A DNA stretch of 64,000 nucleotides, taken from positions 124,001 to 188,000 of the forward strand of contig CAIYBN010000008.1 of assembly GCA_903924465.1 (NCBI GenBank), given 5' to 3'. Position 1 is the stretch's first letter, and every line of letters starts with the position of its first letter. This DNA comes from an uncultured Myxococcales bacterium. Its GTDB lineage: Bacteria; Myxococcota_A; UBA9042. Below are positions 23,943 to 33,119 of this stretch, one piece after another. The notes under the pieces were generated by a model. It saw only the letters and a list, made by a program, of their open reading frames with translations. It was not told the DNA's origin and did no database searches. Both the position numbers and the translations under genes were made by a program.

Positions 23943-25388
23943 ATGCAGGTCCAGGAAGCGAAGCGTTGGGTGACAAACTCAGCGATGGCGGCAGAATACT
24001 CAGCGGATCTGGGCGACGCTCGGCGGGGGCGGCGGGCGCGTCAGGTCGGAGTTTCGATCGCGATGAAGCCAAACTTATCGTTTCCAAAGCTATTTTCGAA
24101 CGAGGCTGAGCTGGAGGGCTTCTATCGGCTGGTCGAGAACGAGGACGTGGAGTGGCGCGAACTGCTCAGAGCGCACGCGCAGCAAACGGTTGAACGCGTA
24201 GCGCAAGCGGGCGAGGTGCTGATCATCCACGATACGACGGACGTGCGCTTCCGGACGTACTGGCCCGAGCGGATTCGCAGTCGAATGAGTGCGGTCAGCG
24301 TTGCCTGGCATGGTCTGCAGGTGCACACGAGCCTGGCGGCGACGGCGTCAGGGCCGCTGCTGCCGCTGGGCGTTCTCGATGCGCAACCATTTGTACACAA
24401 GAACGATTTGCCAGATTACGACAAGACCACACAGGCGTACTGGCTGGATGAAGGCGGCCTGTACGACAACGAGGCGGAGCGATGGTATCGGGCGGTCGAC
24501 CAGACTGAGCAGCAGATTCGGGGCGCCAGCGCGCGGGCGATCCACGTCATGGACCGCGAAGGAGACAGCTACGCGCTGCTGGGCTACATGCTGGCAGAGC
24601 AAGCGAATTTCGTGGTCCGGTGCGCACACAAGAAGCGGCTGCGCATCGGGGAAACCACGGTGGTCGGCAAGGAGCACGTGCAACTGGGCGAAGTGCGGCC
24701 CAAACGCAACGACTGTGACCGGACCAACCCGCCGCGCAAGGGACGTTCGGCGCTGCTGACGATACGGTACGGTGAGGGAAAGATGATCCGCAATGACAAG
24801 AGTGGCGTGGAGAAGCTGTCGCCAATGGATTGGAAATCGCTGCCGGGTGAACTGCGCATGAACGTCGTCGAGGCGATTGAGGAACACCCGCCGGCCGGCC
24901 AAAAACCGGTGCACTGGGTGCTCATGACCTCCGAGCCCATCGGCACGGTCGACCAGGCGATGCGCGTGGTGGACATCTACCGGCGGCGCTGGCTGATCGA
25001 GGAGTACTTCCGGGCGCTCAAGTGCGGCTGCAAACTGGAGCAGCGCCAAGCCGAATCCGCGCCGGTACTGCTGCGCGTGCTGATGCTGCTGATCCCGGCG
25101 GCATGGCGTCTCCTGCTGCTGCGCCAACTTGGCGAAGAGGAGCCGGACGCGTCCTGGCGCTCAATCCTGACGCCGCCGGAGTTTCGGATCCTCAAGAACG
25201 CCGTACCCAAGGCCAAGCTCGATGCAAACGCGACGGCCGCTCAGTGCCATCTCGCAATCGCCAAGCTGGGCGGCCACTTACCGCGAAATGGACGCCCGGG
25301 ATGGGAGACGCTACACACCGGATGGCAGCGAATTTGCGATTTCTTGGAAGGGGCGAGACTGTCGCGGAGAGATCCGATCAATGCGTAG
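23943..25388 (+). CDS. IS4-family transposase, Tn5-like, apparently intact
   Basis: 481 residues with the complete DDE catalytic set of Tn5-type transposases: Asp97 in IHDTTDVRF, Asp203 in VMDREGDSY and Glu352 in the YREK signature Y345-x2-R348-x3-E352-x6-K359. The N-terminal DNA-binding segment (WVTNSAMAAEYSADLGDARR) is also typical. There are no frameshifts or stops, so it may still be active. The start at 23943 has GGAGG close upstream. The C-terminal dimerisation region is present, giving the full length expected for the group. Confidence 0.92.
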   Translation: MQVQEAKRWVTNSAMAAEYSADLGDARRGRRARQVGVSIAMKPNLSFPKLFSNEAELEGFYRLVENEDVEWRELLRAHAQQTVERVAQAGEVLIIHDTTDVRFRTYWPERIRSRMSAVSVAWHGLQVHTSLAATASGPLLPLGVLDAQPFVHKNDLPDYDKTTQAYWLDEGGLYDNEAERWYRAVDQTEQQIRGASARAIHVMDREGDSYALLGYMLAEQANFVVRCAHKKRLRIGETTVVGKEHVQLGEVRPKRNDCDRTNPPRKGRSALLTIRYGEGKMIRNDKSGVEKLSPMDWKSLPGELRMNVVEAIEEHPPAGQKPVHWVLMTSEPIGTVDQAMRVVDIYRRRWLIEEYFRALKCGCKLEQRQAESAPVLLRVLMLLIPAAWRLLLLRQLGEEEPDASWRSILTPPEFRILKNAVPKAKLDANATAAQCHLAIAKLGGHLPRNGRPGWETLHTGWQRICDFLEGARLSRRDPINA

Positions 25389-25400
25389 GCGTAAGCGCGC
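25381..25400 (-). repeat. Candidate right inverted repeat of the IS element
   Basis: Inverted partner of 23855-23874 (17 of 20). It overlaps the transposase stop codon (25386-25388). Confidence 0.35.
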
Positions 25401-25505
25401 AACGTGCGCCCTGAGCCGTCCGGATCGCGGCGCCGTCCTGTCGCGCGGGCGCACCTGCAGACGTACGCGTCCCGAAATCGACTCAAGCCGAGCTATTCAT
25501 TCGCT

Positions 25506-28049
25506 TCAATGCGCCAGCGACGACTTCTCCCGCCCGTAAAACCAGGTCTTGATCCACTGCGTCACGAGCAGGTACGTCGCCACGACGCCGACCAGTGCCA
25601 GCAGGAACGGCCACGGCAGCGGCGTGAATCCGACCCATTGTGCGACGGGCGTAAAGGGCAGAAGAAACGCCAGCAGCACGACGCCAAGCGACGTCGCGAT
25701 GAGCGCACGGCTCGGCAGCGATTGCCATGGCTTGCCGCGCGTGCGGATCACGAAAATCACCAGCACTTGGGTCGCCAGCGACTCGATGAACCAGCCGGTG
25801 TGAAAGGCTTTTTCATCGCGCCCGAACCACCACCACAGCAGGCCGAACGTGCCGATGTCGAATGCCGACGACACCGGCCCCAGCGTCAGCATGAAGTTGC
25901 GAATGAAGCGCATGTCCCAGCGATGCGGGCGCTGCAGCCAGTCGTCGTCGACGCGGTCGAGCGGAATCGGCATTTCCGAGAGGTCGTACAGGAAGTTGTT
26001 GAGCAGCACCTGCACCGGCAGCATCGGCAGGAACGGCAGGATCACCGCGGACGCCGCCATGCTGAACATGTTGCCAAAATTGGAGCTGGTCGCCATCATC
26101 ACGTACTTGAGAATATTGGCGAATGTCCGCCGGCCTTCGGCAATGCCGTCGTTCAGCACCGCGAGGTCCTGGCGCAGCAGGATCATGTCCGCAGCCTCTT
26201 TGGCGACATCGGCACCGGAATCGACAGAGATACCGACGTCAGCGGCGTGCAACGGCGGCGCGTCGTTGATGCCGTCGCCCATATAGCCCACGACGTGGCC
26301 GAGCGCGCGCAGGGCGTTGACGATGCGCTCTTTCTGGCTCGGATTCATCCGGCAAAAGATCGTCGTGGCGTCGAGCTTCGCCGCCAAAGCTGCGTCGTCG
26401 AGGAGCGCCAGTTCCGCGCCCGTCATCCGGCCGTCGATCGCCAGCCCGACTTGCTGGCACACGTGCACCGTGACCTGTTCGTTGTCGCCGCTGATGACCT
26501 TCACCGTCACGCCGCGCGCCGCCAGTTCCGCCAGCGCGGCTTTCGCCGATTCCTTGGGCGGATCTTCGAACGCCGCAAAACCGCAGAAATTCAGCGCCAC
26601 TTCGTCGTCGATGCGGGCGTGATCCAGCTCCGGCGGCGCGACTTTCCAGGCCACGCCGAGGACGCGAAAACCTTCTTGTCCCAACGCGTCGAAACGCGCG
26701 TCGATCTGCTGGTGCGCGGCGTCATCCATCGGCCGCAAATCGTCGGGACCGTCGCCTTCCCAGCGTGTCGACAACCGCTGGATGTCCTCCAGCGCGCCCT
26801 TCACCACCAGCAGCCGCCGACCGTCCGAGTGTTGCACGAGCACCGAGACGCGCCGCCGCTCGAAGTCAAACGGCACTTCGTCGACTTTCTGCCAGCCAGC
26901 GATGTCGACTTCCTCGTGGCGCAAAATCGCTTCGTCCATCGGCGATTTCAGCCCCGACTCGAACCGGCTGTTGAGCACCGCCAGCCAGAGCACACGAGCT
27001 GAATCGCGACCTTGAGCATCGACGTGGCGCTCCAGACGAATCTTTGCCTCCGTCAACGTGCCGGTCTTGTCCGTGCACAGCACATCCATGCTGCCCAGGT
27101 CGTGAATCGCGCCCAAACGCTTGACGATCACCTGCTTCTTCGCCATCCGCAGCGCACCGCGAGATAGCGTGACGGAGACGACCATCGGCAGCAGCTCGGG
27201 CGTCAGGCCGACAGCCAGCGCCGCGGAGAACAGCAGCGCCTCCAGCAGTGGCCGTTGTCGCGCCAGACAGACGATCAGCACAAACGTCACCATCACGCCG
27301 GCCAGCCGCAGGATCATCAAACCGAAGCGCCGCGTGCCCGCTTCAAAAGCTGTCGGGGGCGCCTCGACTTCCAGCGTCCGGCCAATCGCCCCGAGCGCCG
27401 ACTGCGAACCCGTGCGCACGACCACCGCGACCGCCGCGCCGGAAACGACGGTCGTGCCCATGAAGATCACATGCGTCGCGTCGCTCGGTTCCACAGAAGT
27501 CGCCGCGTCGTTTGGCTTTTTCTCCACCGGATAGGACTCGCCGGTCAGCAGCGACTGGTTGACGAAGCAGTCGTGGGCCGTTACCACACGCAGATCCGCC
27601 GGCACCAGCGAACCGGCCACGAGCTCCACGATGTCGCCGCTGACCAGCGCCTCCGCCAAGCGCTCGCTCACCTGACCGTCGCGCCGGACTTGCACTTGGT
27701 GCGCCACCGCCTCTTTCAGCTTCTCCGCCGCCTTGCCCGCGCGCCGTTCCTGGACGAAATCCAGGGTAATGGACAGCAGGATGACCAGCATCGTGATGAT
27801 GGAACTGGCGCCGTCGCCCGTCCCCGCCGACAGCGCGCTCGCCACCAGCAGCAGCAAGACAAGCGGATTCTTGAACCGTGCCAGGAATTGCAGCACGACC
27901 GGCCGTTCGGCACGCATCACCAGCACGTTCGGACCGTTCTGCGTCAGGCGCCGTTCCGCCTCGATTTGGCTCAAACCGGCTGGCTGCGTTGCCAAAGCGC
28001 GGAGCGCATCGGTCAGCGGCTGGAGGAGCGGTGCGGCTTCATCGGGCAT
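25506..28049 (-). CDS. mgtA: Mg2+-transporting P-type ATPase (MgtA/MgtB type)
   Basis: 847 residues, P3B ATPase that imports Mg2+ across the inner membrane. In order: actuator TGES (169-172), membrane-site VGLTPELLPMVVSVTLSRGAL (280-300), phosphorylation site DKTGTLT with Asp327, the nucleotide-binding domain and the hinge MGDGINDAPPL. The C-terminal membrane helices include NNFLYDLSEMPIPLDRVDDDW, characteristic of Mgt proteins. The start at 28049 is chosen because the N-terminus then matches the family. A candidate promoter lies so close that the mRNA could be leaderless, so a long Mg2+-sensing leader like that of Salmonella mgtA is not evident. Confidence 0.93.
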   Translation of the reverse strand: MPDEAAPLLQPLTDALRALATQPAGLSQIEAERRLTQNGPNVLVMRAERPVVLQFLARFKNPLVLLLLVASALSAGTGDGASSIITMLVILLSITLDFVQERRAGKAAEKLKEAVAHQVQVRRDGQVSERLAEALVSGDIVELVAGSLVPADLRVVTAHDCFVNQSLLTGESYPVEKKPNDAATSVEPSDATHVIFMGTTVVSGAAVAVVVRTGSQSALGAIGRTLEVEAPPTAFEAGTRRFGLMILRLAGVMVTFVLIVCLARQRPLLEALLFSAALAVGLTPELLPMVVSVTLSRGALRMAKKQVIVKRLGAIHDLGSMDVLCTDKTGTLTEAKIRLERHVDAQGRDSARVLWLAVLNSRFESGLKSPMDEAILRHEEVDIAGWQKVDEVPFDFERRRVSVLVQHSDGRRLLVVKGALEDIQRLSTRWEGDGPDDLRPMDDAAHQQIDARFDALGQEGFRVLGVAWKVAPPELDHARIDDEVALNFCGFAAFEDPPKESAKAALAELAARGVTVKVISGDNEQVTVHVCQQVGLAIDGRMTGAELALLDDAALAAKLDATTIFCRMNPSQKERIVNALRALGHVVGYMGDGINDAPPLHAADVGISVDSGADVAKEAADMILLRQDLAVLNDGIAEGRRTFANILKYVMMATSSNFGNMFSMAASAVILPFLPMLPVQVLLNNFLYDLSEMPIPLDRVDDDWLQRPHRWDMRFIRNFMLTLGPVSSAFDIGTFGLLWWWFGRDEKAFHTGWFIESLATQVLVIFVIRTRGKPWQSLPSRALIATSLGVVLLAFLLPFTPVAQWVGFTPLPWPFLLALVGVVATYLLVTQWIKTWFYGREKSSLAH

Positions 28050-28055
28050 GACGCG

Positions 28056-28084
28056 ACGATACCACTGCGACGCGCGACTGTCCC
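28056..28084 (-). promoter_or_regulatory. Candidate mgtA promoter very close to its ATG
   Basis: Minus strand: GGGACA (28084-28079), 17-nt spacer, then TGGTATCGT with the -10 hexamer at 28061-28056. The ATG begins 7 nt beyond the hexamer, about where transcription would start. Confidence 0.3.
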
Positions 28085-28094
28085 GCGTCGGCGA

Positions 28095-28123
28095 TTGCCT
28101 CGACCGCGCTGGCGTGCCACGCT
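28095..28123 (+). promoter_or_regulatory. Candidate promoter of the M20 amidohydrolase gene
   Basis: TTGCCT (28095-28100), a 17-nt spacer and CACGCT (28118-28123), preceded by TGC. The ATG lies 33 nt downstream. Confidence 0.32.
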
Positions 28124-28156
28124 CGCGTCGCGGTCCGGTACCGCGCAAGGTGGCCC

Positions 28157-29347
28157 ATGTCGATGTTGTCTGCCCCGTTGACCTCCACGGAAATCGCCAA
28201 TCTGGTGCACTGGCGGCGCTGTCTGCATCAGGAACCGGAGCTGTCTCTCGAGGAACACGACACGCAGGCGTGGCTGCAGCAGACGCTGGCGGCGATGGGT
28301 GCTCGGGACGTGCGCCAAGTCGGCGGTACCGGTCTGGCGCTACGGCTGGGTCGCGGCGAGACGGATCGCACCCTGCTGTTGCGGGCTGACATGGATGCGC
28401 TGCCGGTGGACGAGCAGACCGGTCTGGATTTTGCCTCGCGCCGGCCCGGGCACATGCACGCGTGTGGGCACGACGGCCACATGGCGTCCCTGCTGGCGGT
28501 GACCCGGCGGCTGCTGGCGCACAGCGACGAGATTCCCGGCCATGTGATCGTGGCGTTCCAGCCCGGCGAAGAAGGCGGTCGCGGCGCGGTGAAAATGATC
28601 GATGATGGCTTGCTGGACGGACGCTGGCTGGCTGGTCGCGGGCCGAAAGTGCAGGCGGCCTATGGCCTGCACCTGTGGAGTCCGCTGCCGGTCGGCGTGA
28701 TCAGCTGCGCTTCTGGGCCGACGATGGCCGCCGTTGACGATTTTTCCATCGTTGTGCGCGGTCGCGGCGGCCACGGCGCCTTGCCGCACACGGCCGACGA
28801 CGCCATTGTCGCCGCCAGTCACATCGTCGTGGCGCTGCAGTCCATCGCGTCGCGTCGCACCGACCCGCTGGAGCCGGTTGTCGTCACGGTTGGCAGTTTT
28901 CACGGTGGCAGTGCGTTCAATGTCATCGCGGAGGAAGTCGTGCTGCGCGGCACCGTCCGCAGCTTTGGCAAAACGCTCGGCGAGAACCTGCCAAATTGGC
29001 TGACGCAGATCGCCCAGGCGACCGCGACGGCACACGGCGCAACGGCGGAGGTCACGTACCAGCGATTCACCGTGGCGCTGCGCAACGACCCGGCGATGGC
29101 CGACCGCATCGCGCGGGTGGCGCAGGCAACGCCGGGCGTGACTCTTGTGGATCGTGAACTGCGCATGATGGCCGGCGAGGACATGGCGTTCTTTCTGGAC
29201 GCCGTGCCTGGCTGTTTCTTCTTCGTCGGCTGCGGCGGGCCGCACGCTGAACCGCACCATTCGCCACGGTTTGTCGTCGACGAAGCGGCGTTGCCCGTGG
29301 GCGCCAACGTCCTGCTGGGTGCTGTCGTCGATTTTTTCAGCGCCTGA
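28157..29347 (+). CDS. M20D-family amidohydrolase (hippurate hydrolase/IAA-amino acid hydrolase-like)
   Basis: 396-residue dinuclear-metal aminoacylase-type enzyme of the cytoplasm. Metal-binding and catalytic segments are MHACGHDGHMASLL, QPGEEGGRGAVKMI (catalytic Glu pair), GLHLWSPLPVG and, near the end, HHSPRFVVDEAALPVGA. The dimerisation domain (about 185-300) is present. Family members hydrolyse N-acyl amino acids; the natural substrate here is unknown. AAGGTGG lies just before the ATG. Divergent from mgtA; its stop is 1 nt from the stop of the convergent SDR gene. Confidence 0.92.
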   Translation: MSMLSAPLTSTEIANLVHWRRCLHQEPELSLEEHDTQAWLQQTLAAMGARDVRQVGGTGLALRLGRGETDRTLLLRADMDALPVDEQTGLDFASRRPGHMHACGHDGHMASLLAVTRRLLAHSDEIPGHVIVAFQPGEEGGRGAVKMIDDGLLDGRWLAGRGPKVQAAYGLHLWSPLPVGVISCASGPTMAAVDDFSIVVRGRGGHGALPHTADDAIVAASHIVVALQSIASRRTDPLEPVVVTVGSFHGGSAFNVIAEEVVLRGTVRSFGKTLGENLPNWLTQIAQATATAHGATAEVTYQRFTVALRNDPAMADRIARVAQATPGVTLVDRELRMMAGEDMAFFLDAVPGCFFFVGCGGPHAEPHHSPRFVVDEAALPVGANVLLGAVVDFFSA

Positions 29348-29348
29348 G

Positions 29349-30365
29349 CTACCGCTGATATTCGGCCGTGCGGCGGTACTTGTCTGCGCGCGCCGCGACA
29401 CTCGCCAGGACTTCCGTGAGGCCTTCGTCCAGGGAGACCTGGGATTCAAAACCCAGCAACTCCTTGGCCCGCGCCGGATTGCACAGCAGTCGCATCACCT
29501 CACTGCCCGCCGGTCGAATCCGCTGATCTTCCACAAGAATCGGAAGGTTGCGTCCCGCCAGCAGCATCATGCGCTCGGCCAGTTCGCCAATCGTCACACC
29601 CACGCCGGTGCCCACGTGCACGGTTTCGCCGGCGATGCCCTCGACCGTGCCCGCCAGCACGAACGCGCGCGCGGTGTCGCGGACGAACAGCAGGTCGCGC
29701 ACCGGATCCAGACTGCCGAGCCGCAATTCGGGCTGGCCGGAGAGCAATTGGCTGGCAATCGTCGGGATCACCGCGCGCGCCGATTGCCGCGGTCCGTAGG
29801 TGTTGAACGGCCGCAGCGTGACCACCGGCGTCTGGAAACTGAGGAAATAGCTTTCCGCGAGCTTGTCCGCGCCGATCTTGGACGCCGAATACGGCGATTG
29901 CCCTTGCAGCGGATGCGCCTCGTCGATCGGCACGTACCGCGCAGTGCCGTACACTTCGCTGGTCGACGTGTGCACCATCCGTCGCGCGCCGCAAATCCGC
30001 GCCGCTTCCAGCAGGTTCTGCGTACCCACGACGTTGGTCATCACGTAGTTCTGCGGCGCCTCATAGCTCCACGGAATCGCGATCAATGCCGCCAGGTGAA
30101 AGATCGTGTCCTGGCCTTGGCAAAAACGCAGCATGTGGTGCGGATCGCGGATGTCGCCCGCGACGACCTCGATCTCCCGGGCAATATCGTCGGGGATTTC
30201 TTCCAGCATCCCGCGATCGCCGCGGCCGTTGTAGTGCACCAGCGCGCGCACCTTGGCGCCGCCGCGCACGAGCGCTTCGCACAAATGGCTGCCAATGAAG
30301 CCGCCAGCGCCGGTGACGCAGACGGCACGGCCTTGCAGGGAAACAGTCGAGGGATTCGCGGGCAT
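29349..30365 (-). CDS. NAD-dependent 4,6-dehydratase-like SDR (LegB-like)
   Basis: 338 residues. Nucleotide-binding GAGGFIG (19-25), the TSE triad element STSEVYG (Thr135, Glu137) and Tyr159-Lys163 in SPYSASK place it in the extended SDR 4,6-dehydratase group. YVPIDEAHPLQGQSPYSASKI and FNTYGPRQSARAVIPTI closely resemble LegB-type UDP-GlcNAc 4,6-dehydratases of legionaminic-acid pathways, so a nonulosonic or amino-sugar precursor is a reasonable guess. No other leg genes are in the window. It follows the Ser/Thr kinase gene by 52 nt on the same strand. Confidence 0.87.
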   Translation of the reverse strand: MPANPSTVSLQGRAVCVTGAGGFIGSHLCEALVRGGAKVRALVHYNGRGDRGMLEEIPDDIAREIEVVAGDIRDPHHMLRFCQGQDTIFHLAALIAIPWSYEAPQNYVMTNVVGTQNLLEAARICGARRMVHTSTSEVYGTARYVPIDEAHPLQGQSPYSASKIGADKLAESYFLSFQTPVVTLRPFNTYGPRQSARAVIPTIASQLLSGQPELRLGSLDPVRDLLFVRDTARAFVLAGTVEGIAGETVHVGTGVGVTIGELAERMMLLAGRNLPILVEDQRIRPAGSEVMRLLCNPARAKELLGFESQVSLDEGLTEVLASVAARADKYRRTAEYQR

Positions 30366-30417
30366 GGTGACTCGTATGGCGCGGCGGGCGGGTGAGCGAG
30401 GCGGATCGGCGCTGCGG

Positions 30418-32430
30418 CTATTGCAGGTCGTCGATCAGGTCTTCCTTCTTCTTCTTGATTTCTTTCTTCTCTTCTTTCGGCTCGGCCTTGGGCGCCTCCA
30501 CTTTCGGCTCGGCTTTCGGGGCTTCCGCCTTGGACGCTTCCACCTTGGCTGGCGCCACGACAGGCGCACTCGGAGCCTTGGACTTGACTGACGCTGGCGC
30601 AACCGGCGGCGGGGCGGCCACGGGCGGCGCGGGCTCCTCGATCATCTGCGTGTGCTGCATAAAGTTCTGCTTGAAATTCAGCGTCACTTCCACAGGTTTG
30701 TAGCCCGGCAGGACCAGCCGTACAACTTCAGCCGGGGCGTCTTTCTTGCGCGTCATCGTCAGGTTCGTCACGCCGAGGTTCTCGTTGCCGCGCAGCACGG
30801 TGGCACCCGGCGGTTGGCTGGTCAGCGTGGCCGTCACTTCATCGTCCTTCGGCGGCACCGCGGGCGGCGGGATCACGGTTCCCGGTGGCGGTTCAGCGAC
30901 TTTGGCCACTTCCTTGACTTCAGGCTTTTGCGTCGCCACCACCGCAACAGCCGCACCCGTCGCCATGATCAGGCCAATCAGGATGGGCACCAGCGCGCTC
31001 GACTTCTTCTTCGGCGCATCCTGGGCGCTCAGCGCCGCCGCCGCCGCCTGTTCCGGCGTCATGTGCATCGTGCGCGCCGTCATGCTCATCGTGTGCATCG
31101 ACGGCAAACGCACGCCCAGCGTTTCGGCCTCGGCCTCACCGACGCGGGCATCAAATGCGGGCGGCAAAGCCTCCGCCAGCTTCATACACTCCTTGGACAA
31201 GTCCTCCGACGTCTGGATGCGGTCCGCGGGATTCTTTTCCAACAGCGTCAGGATCAGGTCTTCGACTTCCGCCGGGATCACCTGCTTGAGCGGCACGCCG
31301 TCCTTGCCCAGCAATTCCACGGCCGAGGGCTGCGGCGGCGCCTCATTGACGTGCGCCAACAGCAACGTCAGCGGTTGGTCGGAAACGAACGGCGGAATGC
31401 CGGTGACCATTTCAAACAGGATGACGCCCAGCGCGTAGATGTCGCTGCGGTGGTCCACCGGCTGGGCCGAACACTGCTCGGGGCTCATGTACCGCGGCGT
31501 GCCAAAGATGCTGCCGGCTTGGGTCAGCGTGCCCTTTTCGTCCTTGGAATCAGCCATTTTGGCCACGCCAAAGTCCAGCACTTTGACGAAGTCCGGGTTG
31601 CCGGACACGTCGATGAGAAAAATATTCTCCGGCTTCAGGTCGCGGTGCACGATGCCCTTGCCGTGCGCTTCGCCCAAGGACGCGGCGACTTGCGACATGA
31701 TCTTCAGAGCCCGGCGAATTGGCAGCGGCCGCTCCTTGCGCAGCACGTCGTGCAGCGTCGAGCCCTCCAGCATCTCCATCGCGATGTACGGATTGCCCTG
31801 AGGCGTCGTGCCGTAGTCGAAAATTTGAATTGTATTCGGATGTTTCAGCCGAGAAACCGCCAATGCCTCCAGCGTGAACCGCCGCAGCACCGTGTCGTTT
31901 TCGGTCAGATCGCCCAGCAAGACCTTGACGGCGACGTCGCGATCCATGCCCTCCTGGCGCGCCCGGTACACCGCACCCATGCCGCCCGCGCCAATCTTCT
32001 TGAGCACCAGGAAGCGACCGCCCAGCAGCTCGCCGAGCAGTTTGTCCTTGCGTTCCCGCTTGTTGCCGTCGTCCAAATGGGCGCGAATCCGGTCGCCCAG
32101 TTCATCCGGCTCCGCGCTCTCCTCCAGCCGCGTCGGCGCGGTCAGCGAACCGCGGGGCACGGCATCGACACCGGCCATCGTATCTTCACCCGTGATGGTC
32201 GGCTCGGCGGGCGCCGCTTGGGCGATCATCTGCGAGTCGACGGTCTTTTGACCGCCCGGTGGCCTTGCCGGCGGCGCGGGAACCGGCGGTTGGGTCAGCG
32301 GGCGCAAATCGCCAAACACGGTCGGCGCATCGGATACGTCCGCCAGGATCGTCTTGGGCGCGTCGTCGTCGCCAGAAACCGCGCCCGAATAGGGCATGGT
32401 CGGCTGCGGCGGGGATTTGCGGTCAGTCAT
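30418..32430 (-). CDS. Membrane Ser/Thr protein kinase with PEGA-like periplasmic domain
   Basis: 670 residues. After a Pro-rich N-terminus comes a complete Hanks-type kinase: glycine loop GAGGMGAV (147-154), Lys169, HRDLKPEN (262-269) and DFG (286-288). One transmembrane helix (SALVPILIGLIMATGAAVAVVA, about 490-512) leads to a PEGA-like beta domain (TLTSQPPGATVLRGNENLGVTNL). The tail is an Ala/Pro/Lys/Glu low-complexity region with KAEAPKAEP-like repeats. The kinase would sense envelope or cell-wall signals. Its ATG overlaps the tmk stop (ATGA), making it the last gene of an overlapping set starting with lysC. The FHA-sigma54 regulator at 14393-15625 could be a downstream target; that is speculation. 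Confidence 0.92.
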   Translation of the reverse strand: MTDRKSPPQPTMPYSGAVSGDDDAPKTILADVSDAPTVFGDLRPLTQPPVPAPPARPPGGQKTVDSQMIAQAAPAEPTITGEDTMAGVDAVPRGSLTAPTRLEESAEPDELGDRIRAHLDDGNKRERKDKLLGELLGGRFLVLKKIGAGGMGAVYRARQEGMDRDVAVKVLLGDLTENDTVLRRFTLEALAVSRLKHPNTIQIFDYGTTPQGNPYIAMEMLEGSTLHDVLRKERPLPIRRALKIMSQVAASLGEAHGKGIVHRDLKPENIFLIDVSGNPDFVKVLDFGVAKMADSKDEKGTLTQAGSIFGTPRYMSPEQCSAQPVDHRSDIYALGVILFEMVTGIPPFVSDQPLTLLLAHVNEAPPQPSAVELLGKDGVPLKQVIPAEVEDLILTLLEKNPADRIQTSEDLSKECMKLAEALPPAFDARVGEAEAETLGVRLPSMHTMSMTARTMHMTPEQAAAAALSAQDAPKKKSSALVPILIGLIMATGAAVAVVATQKPEVKEVAKVAEPPPGTVIPPPAVPPKDDEVTATLTSQPPGATVLRGNENLGVTNLTMTRKKDAPAEVVRLVLPGYKPVEVTLNFKQNFMQHTQMIEEPAPPVAAPPPVAPASVKSKAPSAPVVAPAKVEASKAEAPKAEPKVEAPKAEPKEEKKEIKKKKEDLIDDLQ

Positions 32431-33119
32431 CGCGAAGCCTCGGGGCTGACGTCCGGGTCGGCACTGGCCGATTCCGCCTGAATCTGCGGCCGTTCCTGAA
32501 TGATCTGCAACACCGCAGACAGCACATCATACGCGATTGCTTCCCGGCTGCGACTGGCATCCAACACCAAAGTGCGTCCCAACTGTTCCGGCGCTTGGCG
32601 AAACACCTCGCGGTAGCGCTCGCGGACCCGCTCCAGCGTTTCCGCGACTTCAAAACGTTCGCGCGGCTTGCCGCGGTGGTGAATCCGCGTCATCGCGTCG
32701 GTCACCGGCAGGTCCAGCAGGATCGTCAGGTCCGGCTTGCGCGCTTCCTTGTTGATCTCGCAAATCCATTCGGGCGTGATGCGACCATCGCCATCGACGA
32801 TTTGGAACGTCAGCGACGACGCCAGGTAGCGATCGCAGATGACAGCCTCGTTGCGGGCCAGCGCCGGGCCGATAATCCGCGCGCAGTGATCGATGCGGTC
32901 CGCGGCAAACAGCAGCGCCACGGCCGCGGGATCGAGGGGATATTCGGTGCGGGCGCGCAACACATTGCGAATCATCACGCCAACATCGCCATCCGTCGGC
33001 TCGGCGGTCCGCAGGACGGTGCGACCGGAGCGCTTGAGCGCCGCAGTCAAGAGATCACCCTGGGTCGTCGTACCCGACCCGTCCGTTCCCTCAAATACGA
33101 TGAAAAGCGGCTGATTCAC
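32427..33119 (-). CDS. tmk: Thymidylate kinase with substituted P-loop lysine
   Basis: 230 residues. It phosphorylates dTMP to dTDP. Family blocks are FIVFEGTDGSGTTTQ (P-loop), RTAEPTDGDVG, LLFAADRIDH, ICDRYLASSLTFQ (DR(Y/H) motif) and PDLTILLDLPV. In the P-loop the usual Lys of GxGK(S/T)T is Thr17. The protein is otherwise intact, so either a different residue contacts the phosphates or the family branch works without it. The C-terminal 25 residues are acidic and probably disordered. Both ends overlap neighbours by 4 nt (GTGA and ATGA). Confidence 0.88.
   Translation of the reverse strand: MNQPLFIVFEGTDGSGTTTQGDLLTAALKRSGRTVLRTAEPTDGDVGVMIRNVLRARTEYPLDPAAVALLFAADRIDHCARIIGPALARNEAVICDRYLASSLTFQIVDGDGRITPEWICEINKEARKPDLTILLDLPVTDAMTRIHHRGKPRERFEVAETLERVRERYREVFRQAPEQLGRTLVLDASRSREAIAYDVLSAVLQIIQERPQIQAESASADPDVSPEASR

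Larger units (their letters stand above)
23855..25400 (+). mobile_element. IS4-family (Tn5/IS50-type) insertion sequence
   Basis: One transposase gene with candidate terminal inverted repeats: 23855-23874 and 25381-25400 match at 17 of 20 positions as inverted copies. The right repeat overlaps the last codons of the transposase, which is unusual. No target-site duplication is visible next to these ends, so the true boundaries may differ. The element sits between the divergent 5' end of the radical SAM gene and the 3' end of mgtA and does not appear to interrupt a gene. Confidence 0.55.
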
